Source: Candidatus Gastranaerophilales bacterium
GTDB lineage: Bacteria > Cyanobacteriota > Vampirovibrionia > Gastranaerophilales > Gastranaerophilaceae
Reading direction: 5' to 3'
Assembly (NCBI GenBank): GCA_944323625.1
Contig: CALUTD010000006.1
Location: 41,809 to 105,808 of the forward strand
Length of the DNA stretch: 64,000 nt
Below the pieces are notes generated by a model that did not search any database, was not told the origin of the DNA, and saw only the letters and a list, made by a program, of their open reading frames with translations. Positions 46,628 through 55,774 of the stretch are shown piece by piece (the first letter of the stretch is position 1; each line of letters starts with the position of its first letter). Both the position numbers and the translations under genes were made by a program.

Positions 46628-47830
46628 ATGCAAGAATTTTTTTATAGAGCAAAAGATAATAATAAAATTATTACAAATTATATAAGAGCAAAGAATTTGG
46701 CCGATGCAGCAAGAAGACTTGAAAACCGGGGTTTAGTTATCCTGGAAATAAAAGAAGAAGAAAGCAAATCAGAAAACCATGCAGAAACTATAAGAAATTC
46801 ATCTTCATCAGTCGCAAGAAATGTTGTTTTTAGCTTGAAAGAAAAAAAAGAGTTTTTTAATTCTTTCTATTTCCTCTATTCTTCAGGTTCTTCAATTATA
46901 GATATATTTAGGTCTATGGGAAATTCTTCTCACAATGGAAAAATAAAAGGTTTATGTTATCAGATATTAAAAAAAGTTGAAACGGGAAAATCCTTAAAAG
47001 AAGCAATGTCTTCATATACAAGTGCTCTCGGGCTTGCATATACAATGCTCGTTGTTGCGGGTGAAGCTTCAGGGAAACTGGATAATGTTTTATCAAATGT
47101 TATTAAAAATATTAATAAAGAAGAAGAATTAAGAGATAATATAATAAAAGCACTTACTTATCCTGCGCTTATGTTTGCCATGGCGCTTGCAGTTTATTTA
47201 TTTTTTAATTTGGGAATTTTAAGAGTCTTTTCCCGAATGACAGAAGGAATAACTTTGGAACAAACAATCACAATAATGCTTACAGCTGTATTACAAATTA
47301 TTGTTATATTTGCATTTATTATCGGTTTTATTATTTATGTTTATAAAAATAAAACATTGTATATGCGAGTTTTAAACTTTTTATCAAGAAGAAAATTTGT
47401 AATGAAACTATTAAAAAACTTTTATTTTGCGAATTTCTTTTCGGTATTATCATTATCATTTGCAGCAGGTATTCCTGCTGCGGAAGCTGTTGAGCTTGGT
47501 AATTCCGTTATAAATATACCGTTAATTAATCAGAAAATAAAAAAAGCACAGGAAATGATTTTAAACGGATGTAACGTTACAACTGCATTTGGTATTACAA
47601 ATGTCTTTTCCGGATATGCCATGTCACAGATAGCATCAGGCGAAAATGCAGGTGAACTTGAACAAATGTTTAAAAACATTGCACTTGATTACGAAAGGAA
47701 TTTAGATTTAGCAGTCGGAGTAATTTTAAAAATGATAGGCCCTATATTCCTGGTTATTGTAGGTATTATGGTTGGATTTATACTTATTCAAGGATACTCG
47801 GGATTTTATGGCGGGCTTTTAGGTATGTAA
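46628..47830 (+). CDS. type II secretion/type IV pilus platform protein (GspF/PilC)
   Basis: 400 residues. The N-terminal YRAKDNNKIITNYIRAKNLADAARRLENRG is the usual first region. Two GspF domains follow, each with a cytosolic helical part (FFNSFYFLYSSGSSIIDIF; NFFSVLSLSFAAGIPAAEAV) and membrane segments, ending in IGPIFLVIVGIMVGFILIQGYSG. These proteins anchor the motor ATPase at the inner membrane. It may serve the scattered pseudopilins and PilT. Confidence 0.92.
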   Translation: MQEFFYRAKDNNKIITNYIRAKNLADAARRLENRGLVILEIKEEESKSENHAETIRNSSSSVARNVVFSLKEKKEFFNSFYFLYSSGSSIIDIFRSMGNSSHNGKIKGLCYQILKKVETGKSLKEAMSSYTSALGLAYTMLVVAGEASGKLDNVLSNVIKNINKEEELRDNIIKALTYPALMFAMALAVYLFFNLGILRVFSRMTEGITLEQTITIMLTAVLQIIVIFAFIIGFIIYVYKNKTLYMRVLNFLSRRKFVMKLLKNFYFANFFSVLSLSFAAGIPAAEAVELGNSVINIPLINQKIKKAQEMILNGCNVTTAFGITNVFSGYAMSQIASGENAGELEQMFKNIALDYERNLDLAVGVILKMIGPIFLVIVGIMVGFILIQGYSGFYGGLLGM

Positions 47831-47862
47831 ATTTTTATTATGCCCGATTGAATCCAACAATG

Positions 47863-48225
47863 TTACTTATCAATTGAAAAAACTTCTTGCCCAGATTCTT
47901 CCTTCATTGCAGTTTCTAAAAGGATATATGTCATATAAGCACCAAGTGCTATTGCTTTCGGGTCTAAATCCGTATTTTGTGCAGCTTCTATTATTGCGGA
48001 ATTTATTTCAGGATTTTCATCTTTTAAATAATGTATCATTTTCTTTCTCCAAGAATGTACATCTTGAAAGATTTCCGCAAAACATAATGATGATTGTTCT
48101 GATGTAACTATAGGTAGCATTTTATTCCCTGTTTTTTTCTGCCGATGTATAAAATTATATATATAATTTTCATTTTTTTCCTCATATAATAAGTTGAAAA
48201 GTTTTTGTATTTGCGTTCTTTTCAA
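47863..48225 (-). CDS. small hypothetical protein
   Basis: 120 residues, mostly helical, no membrane segment or recognised motif. There is a basic N-terminal third and an acidic C-terminus. It is divergent from the HIT gene with a 48-base gap. I do not recognise a family. Confidence 0.55.
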   Translation of the reverse strand: MKRTQIQKLFNLLYEEKNENYIYNFIHRQKKTGNKMLPIVTSEQSSLCFAEIFQDVHSWRKKMIHYLKDENPEINSAIIEAAQNTDLDPKAIALGAYMTYILLETAMKEESGQEVFSIDK

Positions 48226-48273
48226 AAAAGTTATATTATTATATTATATGAGTTTTAAAGGTCGAATATAATT

Positions 48274-48603
48274 ATGGATTGTATATTTTGTAAAATAGCA
48301 AATAAAGAAATACCGTCAAATTTAATATATGAAGATGAAAAGGTAGTGGCTTTTTATGATTTAAGCCCACAGGCGCCTGTTCATTTTTTGGTAATTCCAA
48401 AAAAACATTATTCGTCTTTAAATGATATTGACAGCAAAGAAGCTTTTGCGGATATTTTTTCCGTTATTCCTAAAATAGCCGAAAAATTAGGAATTAAGGA
48501 TTACAGAACAGTTGTGAATACAGGAGAAAGCGCAGGGCAAAGCGTTTTCCATATTCATGTTCATGTTATGGCAGGTAGAGAGTTTAAGTGGCCGGCAGGT
48601 TAA
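48274..48603 (+). CDS. HIT-family nucleotide hydrolase, HinT-like
   Basis: 109 residues. The histidine triad is HIHVHVMAG near the C-terminus, and CIFCKIANKEIPS at the start supplies the zinc-like CxxC seen in many HinT proteins. HinT hydrolyses AMP-lysine and similar phosphoramidates. It is tightly followed by the next small gene. Confidence 0.95.
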   Translation: MDCIFCKIANKEIPSNLIYEDEKVVAFYDLSPQAPVHFLVIPKKHYSSLNDIDSKEAFADIFSVIPKIAEKLGIKDYRTVVNTGESAGQSVFHIHVHVMAGREFKWPAG

Positions 48604-48605
48604 TT

Positions 48606-48977
48606 ATGAATTATAATCGTTGGTATGATAAGTATGATAATTTAAAAAATCTTTTAGTTCTGCTTCAAAAAGTGGATGATTATAATATTGAGCTTATAGC
48701 GCAGGATTTTTTACAGATAATTTTATCAAAATATAAAGACGAGTTTGACACTGCTATTCAAAATATGTCTAATAACCCGGCTCCCAGGTATAACCGTTGG
48801 TACGATAAAAATTATAATCTTCATACATGTATTGAGTTTATTAAAACCCTTGATGACAGTGAAAAAGAAGTACTTATTAACTCATTTATAATGTCACTTT
48901 TAGGGTTTATTATGAATGATAATCATGCCTTTGAACGGGAAGATGATGACACTGAACACATTGAAGAAGAGAAATAA
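48606..48977 (+). CDS. hypothetical protein with internal repeat
   Basis: 123 residues from the ATG at 48606. NYNRWYDKYDNLKN near the start and RYNRWYDKNYNLHT near the middle show an internal duplication of about 60 residues, each followed by a helix. The protein has an acidic tail (EREDDDTEHIEEEK). No known family. It overlaps the following SDR gene. Confidence 0.65.
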   Translation: MNYNRWYDKYDNLKNLLVLLQKVDDYNIELIAQDFLQIILSKYKDEFDTAIQNMSNNPAPRYNRWYDKNYNLHTCIEFIKTLDDSEKEVLINSFIMSLLGFIMNDNHAFEREDDDTEHIEEEK

Positions 48978-49689
48978 TATACTTGTTACAGGCTCATCAA
49001 AAGGTATAGGGCTTGCAATAGCAAAACATTTTGCTGAAGATTACAATGTTTATATTTCGGGACGATATAAAGATAAACTTTCAAAATTATGTGATGAGAA
49101 TAATTTTGCAGGTTGGGTGGATGTAGATTTTTTTAAAGATAATGCAGTTGAAGAACTTTTTAATAAATTAAATGTTGATATTGATATACTTATTAATAAT
49201 GCGGGAATCTATTTTTATAATCCTATAGAAAAAGTAACTGATGAAGAACTTATAAAAACAATTAAGTTAAATACAGTTGTTCCTTTTGAACTTATAAGAA
49301 AAACAGTTCCTTATATGAAAAAACAAAATTGGGGAAGAATTATAAATATCGGCTCTATCTCTGGAGTTATGGGAGAAGCCTTTGCAGGTACATACTCTAT
49401 GACAAAAGCTTCTTTAATAGGATTAACAAAGGCACTTGCGCTTGAACTTGCACAGTATAATATTACCGTTAATATTATTAACCCCGGTTGGGTTGATACA
49501 GAACTTATTAATAATGATAATCTTGAAGCTAATTTCTCAAAAGAAGAAATAATTGAAACAATACCGCAAAGAAGATTTGTTTTGCCCGAAGAAATCGCAG
49601 CGACTTGTGGATTCTTAATATCTGAAAATGCCCGTACAGTTACAGGGCAAAATATAAATATTTGCGCCGGTTTATCTTTGGGATGTTAA
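48943..49689 (+). CDS. SDR-family oxidoreductase, FabG-like
   Basis: About 248 residues. The Rossmann motif is TGSSKGIG; NNAG follows, then the catalytic Ser in GSISG and YxxxK in YSMTKASLIGL. The end GWVDTELI...TVTGQNINICAGLSLG is typical. FabG reduces 3-ketoacyl-ACP, but other ketone substrates are possible. The start is uncertain: ATGs at 48943 and 48946, and a TTG at 48961, all lie inside the preceding gene. Confidence 0.88.
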   Translation: MMTLNTLKKRNNILVTGSSKGIGLAIAKHFAEDYNVYISGRYKDKLSKLCDENNFAGWVDVDFFKDNAVEELFNKLNVDIDILINNAGIYFYNPIEKVTDEELIKTIKLNTVVPFELIRKTVPYMKKQNWGRIINIGSISGVMGEAFAGTYSMTKASLIGLTKALALELAQYNITVNIINPGWVDTELINNDNLEANFSKEEIIETIPQRRFVLPEEIAATCGFLISENARTVTGQNINICAGLSLGC

Positions 49690-49732
49690 AATAAATTCTT
49701 ACAAATTTCTTTTAAAATAACTTAAAATATGC

Positions 49733-49738
49733 TAGAAT
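49733..49738 (+). promoter_or_regulatory. extended -10 element
   Basis: TGCTAGAAT, an extended -10 pattern 42 bases before the start of the kinase-like gene. No clear -35 is visible. Confidence 0.4.
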
Positions 49739-49779
49739 AGTCAAAAGATATTACTCTGTTGATTATAAGGGATTTTTAA

Positions 49780-50925
49780 ATGAATTTATTCAGCTTAATT
49801 TTGGGAAAACAATATAATGTCTTGACTTATCTGCCGGAAGCAGTCCTTGTTATCGATGAAAAGGGCAAGATTCATTATGCAAATAAAAAAGCTTTTAAAC
49901 TTTTTGAAACCCAAAAACTCAGAGGAAAAAATATTAATGACTACTTTATTATAAACTCTGACAACATCATAAAAAATAAAGATGAAGAAATAAAGCAGAT
50001 TTTAAAAATTATTTCGGAAGAACAAAATACTAAAATAACGGATGTTAAAGTTACGGATGTATCTTCCGGCAAAAAACAAAGATATATCCTTACTATTATA
50101 GACAATACTCAAGACCATTCTTTATTGGATAAGTTAATAACAGAAAGACAGGAACAAAAGATTCTTAACCATACAAAAAATGTATTACTGGTTAAAATGT
50201 CAAATTATTTAAAATCACCCTTGCATTCGGTAGTAGGTTTTTCTCAGGCAATGCTTGAAGGTTTAAGTGGTGAATTGAATGATAAACAAGCAAAATATGT
50301 TCAAATTATTAATTCAAATTCAAATGAACTATTGTTATTTTTAGATAAACTCATTGAATTATCAAATGTGGAGTCCGATTTATACAAATTTGATTACAAA
50401 AATTTTGATGTTTTAGCACTTCTATCCGTTATAACAAATGAAATATCTCTTAAACTTAAAAACAGAGATATTGCAATATCCGTAAATTATAATGATTTGG
50501 AAAAACAAAACTGTTATTCGGATAAAGAAGTAATAAAAACCGTAATGGCAAATCTATTGGAATATGCGCTTATATCAATAGATACAGGCGCAATAAATAT
50601 AAATATTTCAAACCCTATACCGGAATTTCTTATATCTAAAGGATTTGAAGTAAGCTCTGAAGTAAGCAAAAAGTCATACCTTATGTTTGAGCTTGTTCTT
50701 AAAGGTGTAGATTCATCATTATATATTAGTAATGATGTATTTGATCCATACGTTCAGGTTGAAAAAAATTCTAAAAAGTATATGATTCAAAGTTTGCTTT
50801 TGGGAAGTTCTCAAAAATATATAAACAAATTAAAAGGTGAAATTTGGATAAGCAGTCAATATGCAAATCAAATTTCACTTGCTTTTATTGTTCCGATAGA
50901 AAAATCATTATCGGTATCTGAATAG
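49780..50925 (+). CDS. PAS/HisKA-like protein lacking the phosphoacceptor His
   Basis: 381 residues. An N-terminal PAS-like domain (AVLVIDEKGKIHYANKKAFKLF) precedes a HisKA-like helical pair. The position of the usual phosphoacceptor in SHELRTPL is SNYLKSPL, with Asn142 in place of His. The ATPase-like domain has NLLEYALISID where the N box would be and no DxGxG motif. It may be a non-phosphorylating scaffold or sensor. The UgpC-type gene follows after nine bases. No response regulator is adjacent. Confidence 0.75.
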   Translation: MNLFSLILGKQYNVLTYLPEAVLVIDEKGKIHYANKKAFKLFETQKLRGKNINDYFIINSDNIIKNKDEEIKQILKIISEEQNTKITDVKVTDVSSGKKQRYILTIIDNTQDHSLLDKLITERQEQKILNHTKNVLLVKMSNYLKSPLHSVVGFSQAMLEGLSGELNDKQAKYVQIINSNSNELLLFLDKLIELSNVESDLYKFDYKNFDVLALLSVITNEISLKLKNRDIAISVNYNDLEKQNCYSDKEVIKTVMANLLEYALISIDTGAININISNPIPEFLISKGFEVSSEVSKKSYLMFELVLKGVDSSLYISNDVFDPYVQVEKNSKKYMIQSLLLGSSQKYINKLKGEIWISSQYANQISLAFIVPIEKSLSVSE

Positions 50926-50934
50926 GCAATTGCT

Positions 50935-51993
50935 ATGGCTCAAGTTGAATTAAAAAATGTAACTAAAATATATGATAAGAAAAAAATTATAGATAACGTA
51001 TCTTTAACTGTTAATGATAAAGAGTTTTTGGTGCTTGTCGGTTCATCAGGCTGTGGTAAATCAACAATTCTTAGAATGATAGCAGGACTTGAAGATATTA
51101 CGGAAGGTCAGATTTTTATTGACGGAAAATGTGTAAATAATATTCATCCAAAAGATAGAGATATTGCTTTTGTATTCCAAAATTATGCACTGTATCCTCA
51201 TATGAGTGTGTATGAAAATATGGCATTCCCTTTAAAAATGAGAAAACTCAGTAAAAAAGATATAGATACAAAAGTAAAAGAAGCAGCCGAAATTTTAAGT
51301 TTGACAGATTTACTGGAGCGAAAACCAAAACAATTATCAGGTGGCCAAAGGCAAAGAGTTGCGCTTGGGCGCGCAATTGTAAGAAAACCTAAAGTATTTT
51401 TGATGGATGAGCCGCTCTCTAACCTTGATGCAAAGTTAAGAGTCCAAATGCGCGCAGAAATAAAAAAATTACACAAAAAACTTGAAACAACATTTATATA
51501 TGTAACCCATGACCAAACAGAAGCACTAACAATGGGTGATAGAATTGCAGTAATTGATAAAGGTATAATTCAACAGACCGGTTTACCTTCATTTGTGTAT
51601 AACAGTCCTATTAATAAATTTGTAGGCGGATTTTTAGGTTCTCCTGCCATGAATTTTATTAACTGTAATATTAAAAATAATACTATTGATATAAACGGTT
51701 TATCTTTTGAACTTAATTTAACTCAACGTCAAAAACTGTCAAATTACAGCAGTGTTATTTTAGGAATAAGACCCGAAAAATTTAATACAGTAAACAATAA
51801 TTTTTCATTTAAAGCGGAAACCGAAATGTCTGAAATGCTCGGAAGCAGCCAAATTGTTTATTTTAAAATGAATAATACAGTTTGCAGCGCCTGTGTCAAT
51901 GCCGATTTTAAAATTACCACAACATTAAAGCTTAAATTTAACACAAATGATTTGCTTTTCTTTAATTCCGAAACCGGAATCAGGATTCTTTAA
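50935..51993 (+). CDS. ABC transporter ATP-binding protein, UgpC/MalK type
   Basis: 352 residues. VGSSGCGKSTILRMIAGLE is Walker A, LSGGQRQRVALGRA the signature, VFLMDEPLSNLDA Walker B, and YVTHDQTEA the His switch. A C-terminal regulatory OB/TOBE domain (about 240-352) marks the sugar-type MalK/UgpC group. These subunits often serve several permeases; no permease or binding protein is adjacent. Its end overlaps a convergent GT2 gene by 14 bases. Confidence 0.93.
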   Translation: MAQVELKNVTKIYDKKKIIDNVSLTVNDKEFLVLVGSSGCGKSTILRMIAGLEDITEGQIFIDGKCVNNIHPKDRDIAFVFQNYALYPHMSVYENMAFPLKMRKLSKKDIDTKVKEAAEILSLTDLLERKPKQLSGGQRQRVALGRAIVRKPKVFLMDEPLSNLDAKLRVQMRAEIKKLHKKLETTFIYVTHDQTEALTMGDRIAVIDKGIIQQTGLPSFVYNSPINKFVGGFLGSPAMNFINCNIKNNTIDINGLSFELNLTQRQKLSNYSSVILGIRPEKFNTVNNNFSFKAETEMSEMLGSSQIVYFKMNNTVCSACVNADFKITTTLKLKFNTNDLLFFNSETGIRIL

Positions 51994-52843
51994 TTACACT
52001 TATTGTCTTTGGCAAATATAAACGTTTATATATCCAATTATCGAGTTTAACGCATATCGGTCTGAGTATTTTCTCTATTCTTGATAAACTTTTATACAAT
52101 TCAAAAATTTTATATAAAAATTTATTGTTATATCTTCTTTGTGATAAACTTAACAGAGCGCAATAAGTACTCTTTTTATTTTTTTTGCAAGACATACTTT
52201 TATTATGAAGTCTGAATTTTGTTAATGGTTTATCAAAATATACTATCTTGTAATTTTGAATTATATTATTCCATAAATACCAATCAAAGCATTTTTCAAT
52301 AGGAAAACTAAAATCAATTGTTTTTAAAACTTCTTTTTTAGCCATTACACAAGAAAATGTCGGAATAATATTAACACCCAAAAGCTCTTTATAATCAAAT
52401 TTTTCTTTATTGATTAATTTGGCACAAGTCTTAAGATGTTTAATTGTTTTACTTACTCTTTCATTATCTCCAAATGGGATTATGTTATTATATATGACAG
52501 CAGCATCCGGATGTTTTTTTGCTATTTTAATTTTTTCTTCCAAATAAAAAGGTTGTATAATATCATCATTTTCAATAAATACAATGTAATCACCATTACA
52601 TTTTTCAATTCCTTCTTTTAATGTTTGAATTAAACCATGATTTTTTTTGTCAGGATGAGAATATATTTTTATTCTTGAATCTTTTTGGGCATATTTTTCT
52701 ATTATTTCTAATGATTTATCCGTAGAACCGTCATCAAAAATTATGTATTCAAAATCTTTATATGTTTGATTCAAAACACTTTCAATTGTTTCAGAAATAT
52801 AATTTTCATAATTATAACTTGCAGTTAATACAGATATTTTCAT
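51980..52843 (-). CDS. GT2 glycosyltransferase
   Basis: 287 residues. TASYNYENYISETIESVL and FDDGSTDKSLEII form the nucleotide-sugar site, and IENDDII is the DxD-like metal site. It is soluble and GT-A type, probably adding one sugar to an envelope glycan. It directly follows the GT2 gene at 52844 on the same strand. Confidence 0.9.
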   Translation of the reverse strand: MKISVLTASYNYENYISETIESVLNQTYKDFEYIIFDDGSTDKSLEIIEKYAQKDSRIKIYSHPDKKNHGLIQTLKEGIEKCNGDYIVFIENDDIIQPFYLEEKIKIAKKHPDAAVIYNNIIPFGDNERVSKTIKHLKTCAKLINKEKFDYKELLGVNIIPTFSCVMAKKEVLKTIDFSFPIEKCFDWYLWNNIIQNYKIVYFDKPLTKFRLHNKSMSCKKNKKSTYCALLSLSQRRYNNKFLYKIFELYKSLSRIEKILRPICVKLDNWIYKRLYLPKTISVIKES

Positions 52844-53722
52844 TTATATTTTCCTAATATAGCTTAAAGATTTATAAATTATTTTAGGATGAAATAACAA
52901 TCTTGGCAAATTAGGCAGGCAGCAAATACATTTGTATAATTCCAAATGCTTTCTCCCGTAGCATTTTTTATAGAAAATAATTTCGCTTACCATTTTATAA
53001 GTTCTTGAAAGAACTCTGTCTTTATTTGATTGTCCTTCTAAATGATATATTTTAGATTCCGGAATAATAAAAATCTTATAACCTGCTTTTTTAATCCTAA
53101 ATTGAAGCTCGGATTCTTCATCGTATAAGAAAAAGTCCTCATCAAAATATCCTACTTCTTCAAGTATGGATTTTCTTAAGAATAAATCGGCCCCTACAAT
53201 AATATCAACTTCTTTAAGCTCATTTTCTTTATTTTCACCTTTATCTTCAATTTTAATTTTTTCATCAGGGAAAAAATTGCCCAAATGAAGAGTTCTGATA
53301 AGTTTTGATTTTAACGTTTGAAAATATCCGTATGAATGTACATTTTCATTGTTTATATTATACAAATTACCGCCCGAAGCACCTGTATTTGGATTATTTT
53401 CCATATAATCAAACAATATTTTTGCTGCATTGTTAATAAGTACAGTGTCAGTATTTAATAGAAATAAATACTTTGCTTTGCTTTTTTTCATTGCAATGTT
53501 ATTTGCACATCCAAAACCTATATTTTCTTTATTTTCAACAAGGTTAACATTTGGAAATTCTCTTTTTATCATATTACAAGTATCATCAGAAGAGTTGTTA
53601 TCAACAACCCAAATATCAAAGCTAATACCTGAAGTTTTTTCATAAATTGAAGTAATACAATCTTTTGTTAACTTTTCGGTATTATATGATACTAAAATAA
53701 AAGATACATCAGGGGACTCCAT
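52844..53722 (-). CDS. GT2 glycosyltransferase, rhamnosyltransferase-like
   Basis: 292 residues. VSYNTEKLTKDCITSI, VVDNNSSDDT, ENIGFGCANN and FLLNTDTVLI give a GT2 rhamnosyl/galactofuranosyltransferase-like profile. FDEDFFLYDEESELQFRIKKAGY carries the catalytic acid region. Its stop abuts the ATG of the next GT2 gene, so the two act in one pathway. Confidence 0.9.
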   Translation of the reverse strand: MESPDVSFILVSYNTEKLTKDCITSIYEKTSGISFDIWVVDNNSSDDTCNMIKREFPNVNLVENKENIGFGCANNIAMKKSKAKYLFLLNTDTVLINNAAKILFDYMENNPNTGASGGNLYNINNENVHSYGYFQTLKSKLIRTLHLGNFFPDEKIKIEDKGENKENELKEVDIIVGADLFLRKSILEEVGYFDEDFFLYDEESELQFRIKKAGYKIFIIPESKIYHLEGQSNKDRVLSRTYKMVSEIIFYKKCYGRKHLELYKCICCLPNLPRLLFHPKIIYKSLSYIRKI

Positions 53723-53737
53723 AAAAAACCGCCTTTT

Positions 53738-53914
53738 TTATTCCTTAATAACAATGAGGTTATTTGCTATTTTCATTTTACAAGTAGGCAAAACAACATC
53801 CTGAAGCCCGTTTGCAATACTAATAACACTTCTTGCTTCTAAAACCACATCTTCTCCTTTATAGTTAAATGTGTAGTCTGTATCTCTGTCTGACCTGATT
53901 GTAATTTGATTCAT
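53738..53914 (-). CDS. small hypothetical protein of 58 residues
   Basis: An open frame from an ATG at 53914 (AAGGAG six bases upstream) to a TAA at 53738. The product begins MNQITIRSDRDTDYTFNYKG and ends KMKIANNLIVIKE; it is beta-rich with no membrane segment or known motif. It sits 15 bases before the GT2 pair and ten bases after recR, on the same strand. The ribosome site and spacing support it. Confidence 0.6.
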   Translation of the reverse strand: MNQITIRSDRDTDYTFNYKGEDVVLEARSVISIANGLQDVVLPTCKMKIANNLIVIKE

Positions 53915-53924
53915 AGTATTCTCC

Positions 53925-54524
53925 TTAATCTATAATTCTTCTGCCTTCAATGGCTTTTGCAAGAGTAATTTCATCCGCATATTCAAGGTCTGACCCGATT
54001 GGAAGCCCGAAAGCGATTCTTGAAATTTTTATATTAAAAGGTTTTAAAAGCTTTGTAATGTACATACTTGTTGCTTCTCCTTCAACAGAAGGACTCAAAG
54101 CAAGAATAACCTCCTGTATATTTTCGTCTGCCGCCCTTGTAAGAAGTTCTTTTATTCTTATATCTTCTACTCCGATTCCATCTAATGGTGATAATGTTCC
54201 TTGAAGAACATGATATACCCCTTTATATTCGCGGGTTTTTTCAATAGCTATCAAATCTTTTGTTTCCGCTACCACGCAAATAACCGATTTATCTCTTTTA
54301 GAATCCGAGCAGATTTCACAAGGATTTGATGCCGACATATTAAAACAAATATTGCAATAGTGAATATTTTCTTTTGCACTGACCATTACTTGAGAAAATC
54401 TTTCTACCTCATGCATTGGCATTTTTAATAAATGAAACGCCATTCTTTGAGCAGATTTCGGTCCTATTCCCGGAAACTTTTGAAAAAATTCAATTAATTG
54501 CGCTAAAGGCTTTGTATATTCCAT
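53925..54524 (-). CDS. recR: recombination protein RecR
   Basis: 199 residues. A helix-hairpin-helix start (FQKFPGIGPKSAQRMA), a C4 zinc finger (CNICFNMSASNPCEIC) and a Toprim domain (VICVVAETKDLIAIEKT) give RecR. It works with RecO in gap repair. The ATG overlaps the ybaB stop by one base, the usual dnaX-ybaB-recR arrangement without dnaX here. Confidence 0.97.
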   Translation of the reverse strand: MEYTKPLAQLIEFFQKFPGIGPKSAQRMAFHLLKMPMHEVERFSQVMVSAKENIHYCNICFNMSASNPCEICSDSKRDKSVICVVAETKDLIAIEKTREYKGVYHVLQGTLSPLDGIGVEDIRIKELLTRAADENIQEVILALSPSVEGEATSMYITKLLKPFNIKISRIAFGLPIGSDLEYADEITLAKAIEGRRIID

Positions 54525-54859
54525 TAGAATAATCCCGGAATATTTATACCGGCAGGTACTATACCTTTCATTTTATCCTGCATTTTTTTGTTTGCATCAT
54601 TAAGTGCCTGATTCATAGCTGTTGTAATCAAATCTTCAAGCATTTCAACAGCTTCGTCATCTACAGATTCAGGATTTTCTGCATTTAATGCTTTCTTAGA
54701 TAGTTTTATTGATTTAAATTTTCCGTGACCGTCCAATGTGACATTTACGGCATCATCGCCTGTTGAAGCGGTAATTTTTGTTTCCGCCAAATCCTTTTGA
54801 GCATCTTGCAATCTTTTTTGCACCTGCTGCGCTTGTTTCATCATATTTGCCAAATTCAT
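54524..54859 (-). CDS. ybaB: YbaB/EbfC nucleoid-associated protein
   Basis: 111 residues: NLANMMKQAQQVQKRLQDAQ at the N-terminus, then VNVTLDGHGKFKSIKLS and a helical C-terminus. It binds DNA as a dimer. It is in an operon with recR. Confidence 0.95.
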   Translation of the reverse strand: MNLANMMKQAQQVQKRLQDAQKDLAETKITASTGDDAVNVTLDGHGKFKSIKLSKKALNAENPESVDDEAVEMLEDLITTAMNQALNDANKKMQDKMKGIVPAGINIPGLF

Positions 54860-55016
54860 TTTTCTTAAAACTCCATATCACTTAACCTATTGAAATCATT
54901 ATAAAATAACCATATTTACTTATCAAGTAATTTATGCAAAAACAATCACTTCTATTTTTGATAAATTATTTTGTCATCTTTGTATATGTTACATAATTTA
55001 AAAAAATCATACTGTC

Positions 55017-55069
55017 ATTCTGAAAGTGCAGAAAACAAGCCTTGGCGTAGTTTTCAAGCTGTTCAGAAT
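55017..55069 (+). repeat. covarying hairpin repeat, copy 1
   Basis: Outer arms ATTCTGAA and TTCAGAAT; inner arms GAAAAC (55031-55036) and GTTTTC (55050-55055). Flanks are GTC on the left and CTTACCA on the right. A small CCGGC-TCT-GCCGG hairpin follows about 30 bases further on. Confidence 0.85.
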
Positions 55070-55196
55070 CTTACCAACAGAGAATTACAAGTTAATTTGG
55101 TTAGAAGCCGGCTCTGCCGGTTTAGAATCTTACCGTTAGTGAATTATACATGGATTTTATTTATAAGGATTAATGTTACTATTCCAAGCCTGTAAG

Positions 55197-55254
55197 ATCC
55201 TGAACAAGTCAAAATCTACGCAATAAATTGCTTGATTTTTAGACTTTTCAGGAT
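55197..55254 (-). repeat. covarying hairpin repeat, copy 2, inverted
   Basis: The same element on the other strand. Outer arms are ATCCTGAA and TTCAGGAT, so both arms changed together relative to copy 1. The core matches 63423-63480. Confidence 0.85.
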
Positions 55255-55342
55255 GACAAATAATATACAAGGATGACGAGAAGAGAATTGAACATGTTAT
55301 GTATGGAAGGGGAAAAAGGCAAAACGACAAAATAAAAACGTC

Positions 55343-55404
55343 ATTCTGAAAGTGCAGAAAAATTAATTTATCCATATTTGTTAATTTTTCGCGCTGTTCA
55401 GAAT
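55343..55404 (+). repeat. covarying hairpin repeat, copy 3
   Basis: Outer arms ATTCTGAA and TTCAGAAT; inner arms GAAAAATTAA (55357-55366) and TTAATTTTTC (55381-55390), different from copy 1 yet still complementary. With copies 1 and 2 it explains much of the gene-free stretch 54860-55774; short CCGGC hairpins at about 55443 and 55502 account for more. Confidence 0.85.
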
Positions 55405-55774
55405 CTTACCAGCAGAGAATTACAAGTTGAACAAGTTAGAAGCCGGCTCTGCAGAAAAATAGGTTGGATAATGTCAAAAACGAGTTAAGCAAGTTAGAAG
55501 CCGGCTCTGCCGGTCTATATATTAATATATTTATAAATTTTTTCTAGAAATGGTGAAATTTTTGTCACCAAATTGTTTAACATATACAGAAAAATAATAA
55601 TAACATATTGTAAAAAACCATTATATTGACTTTTTTTAAATTGTAATTAAATGAAAATTATGGTTAGTATAAATTCATTGTTAACATAAGTTTACATTTC
55701 GGCTTCAAAAACTAAAGTAAATCAAAAACTCTGTCGATAAGAAAAAATATAGTAACAATGATGGAGAAACTAAA

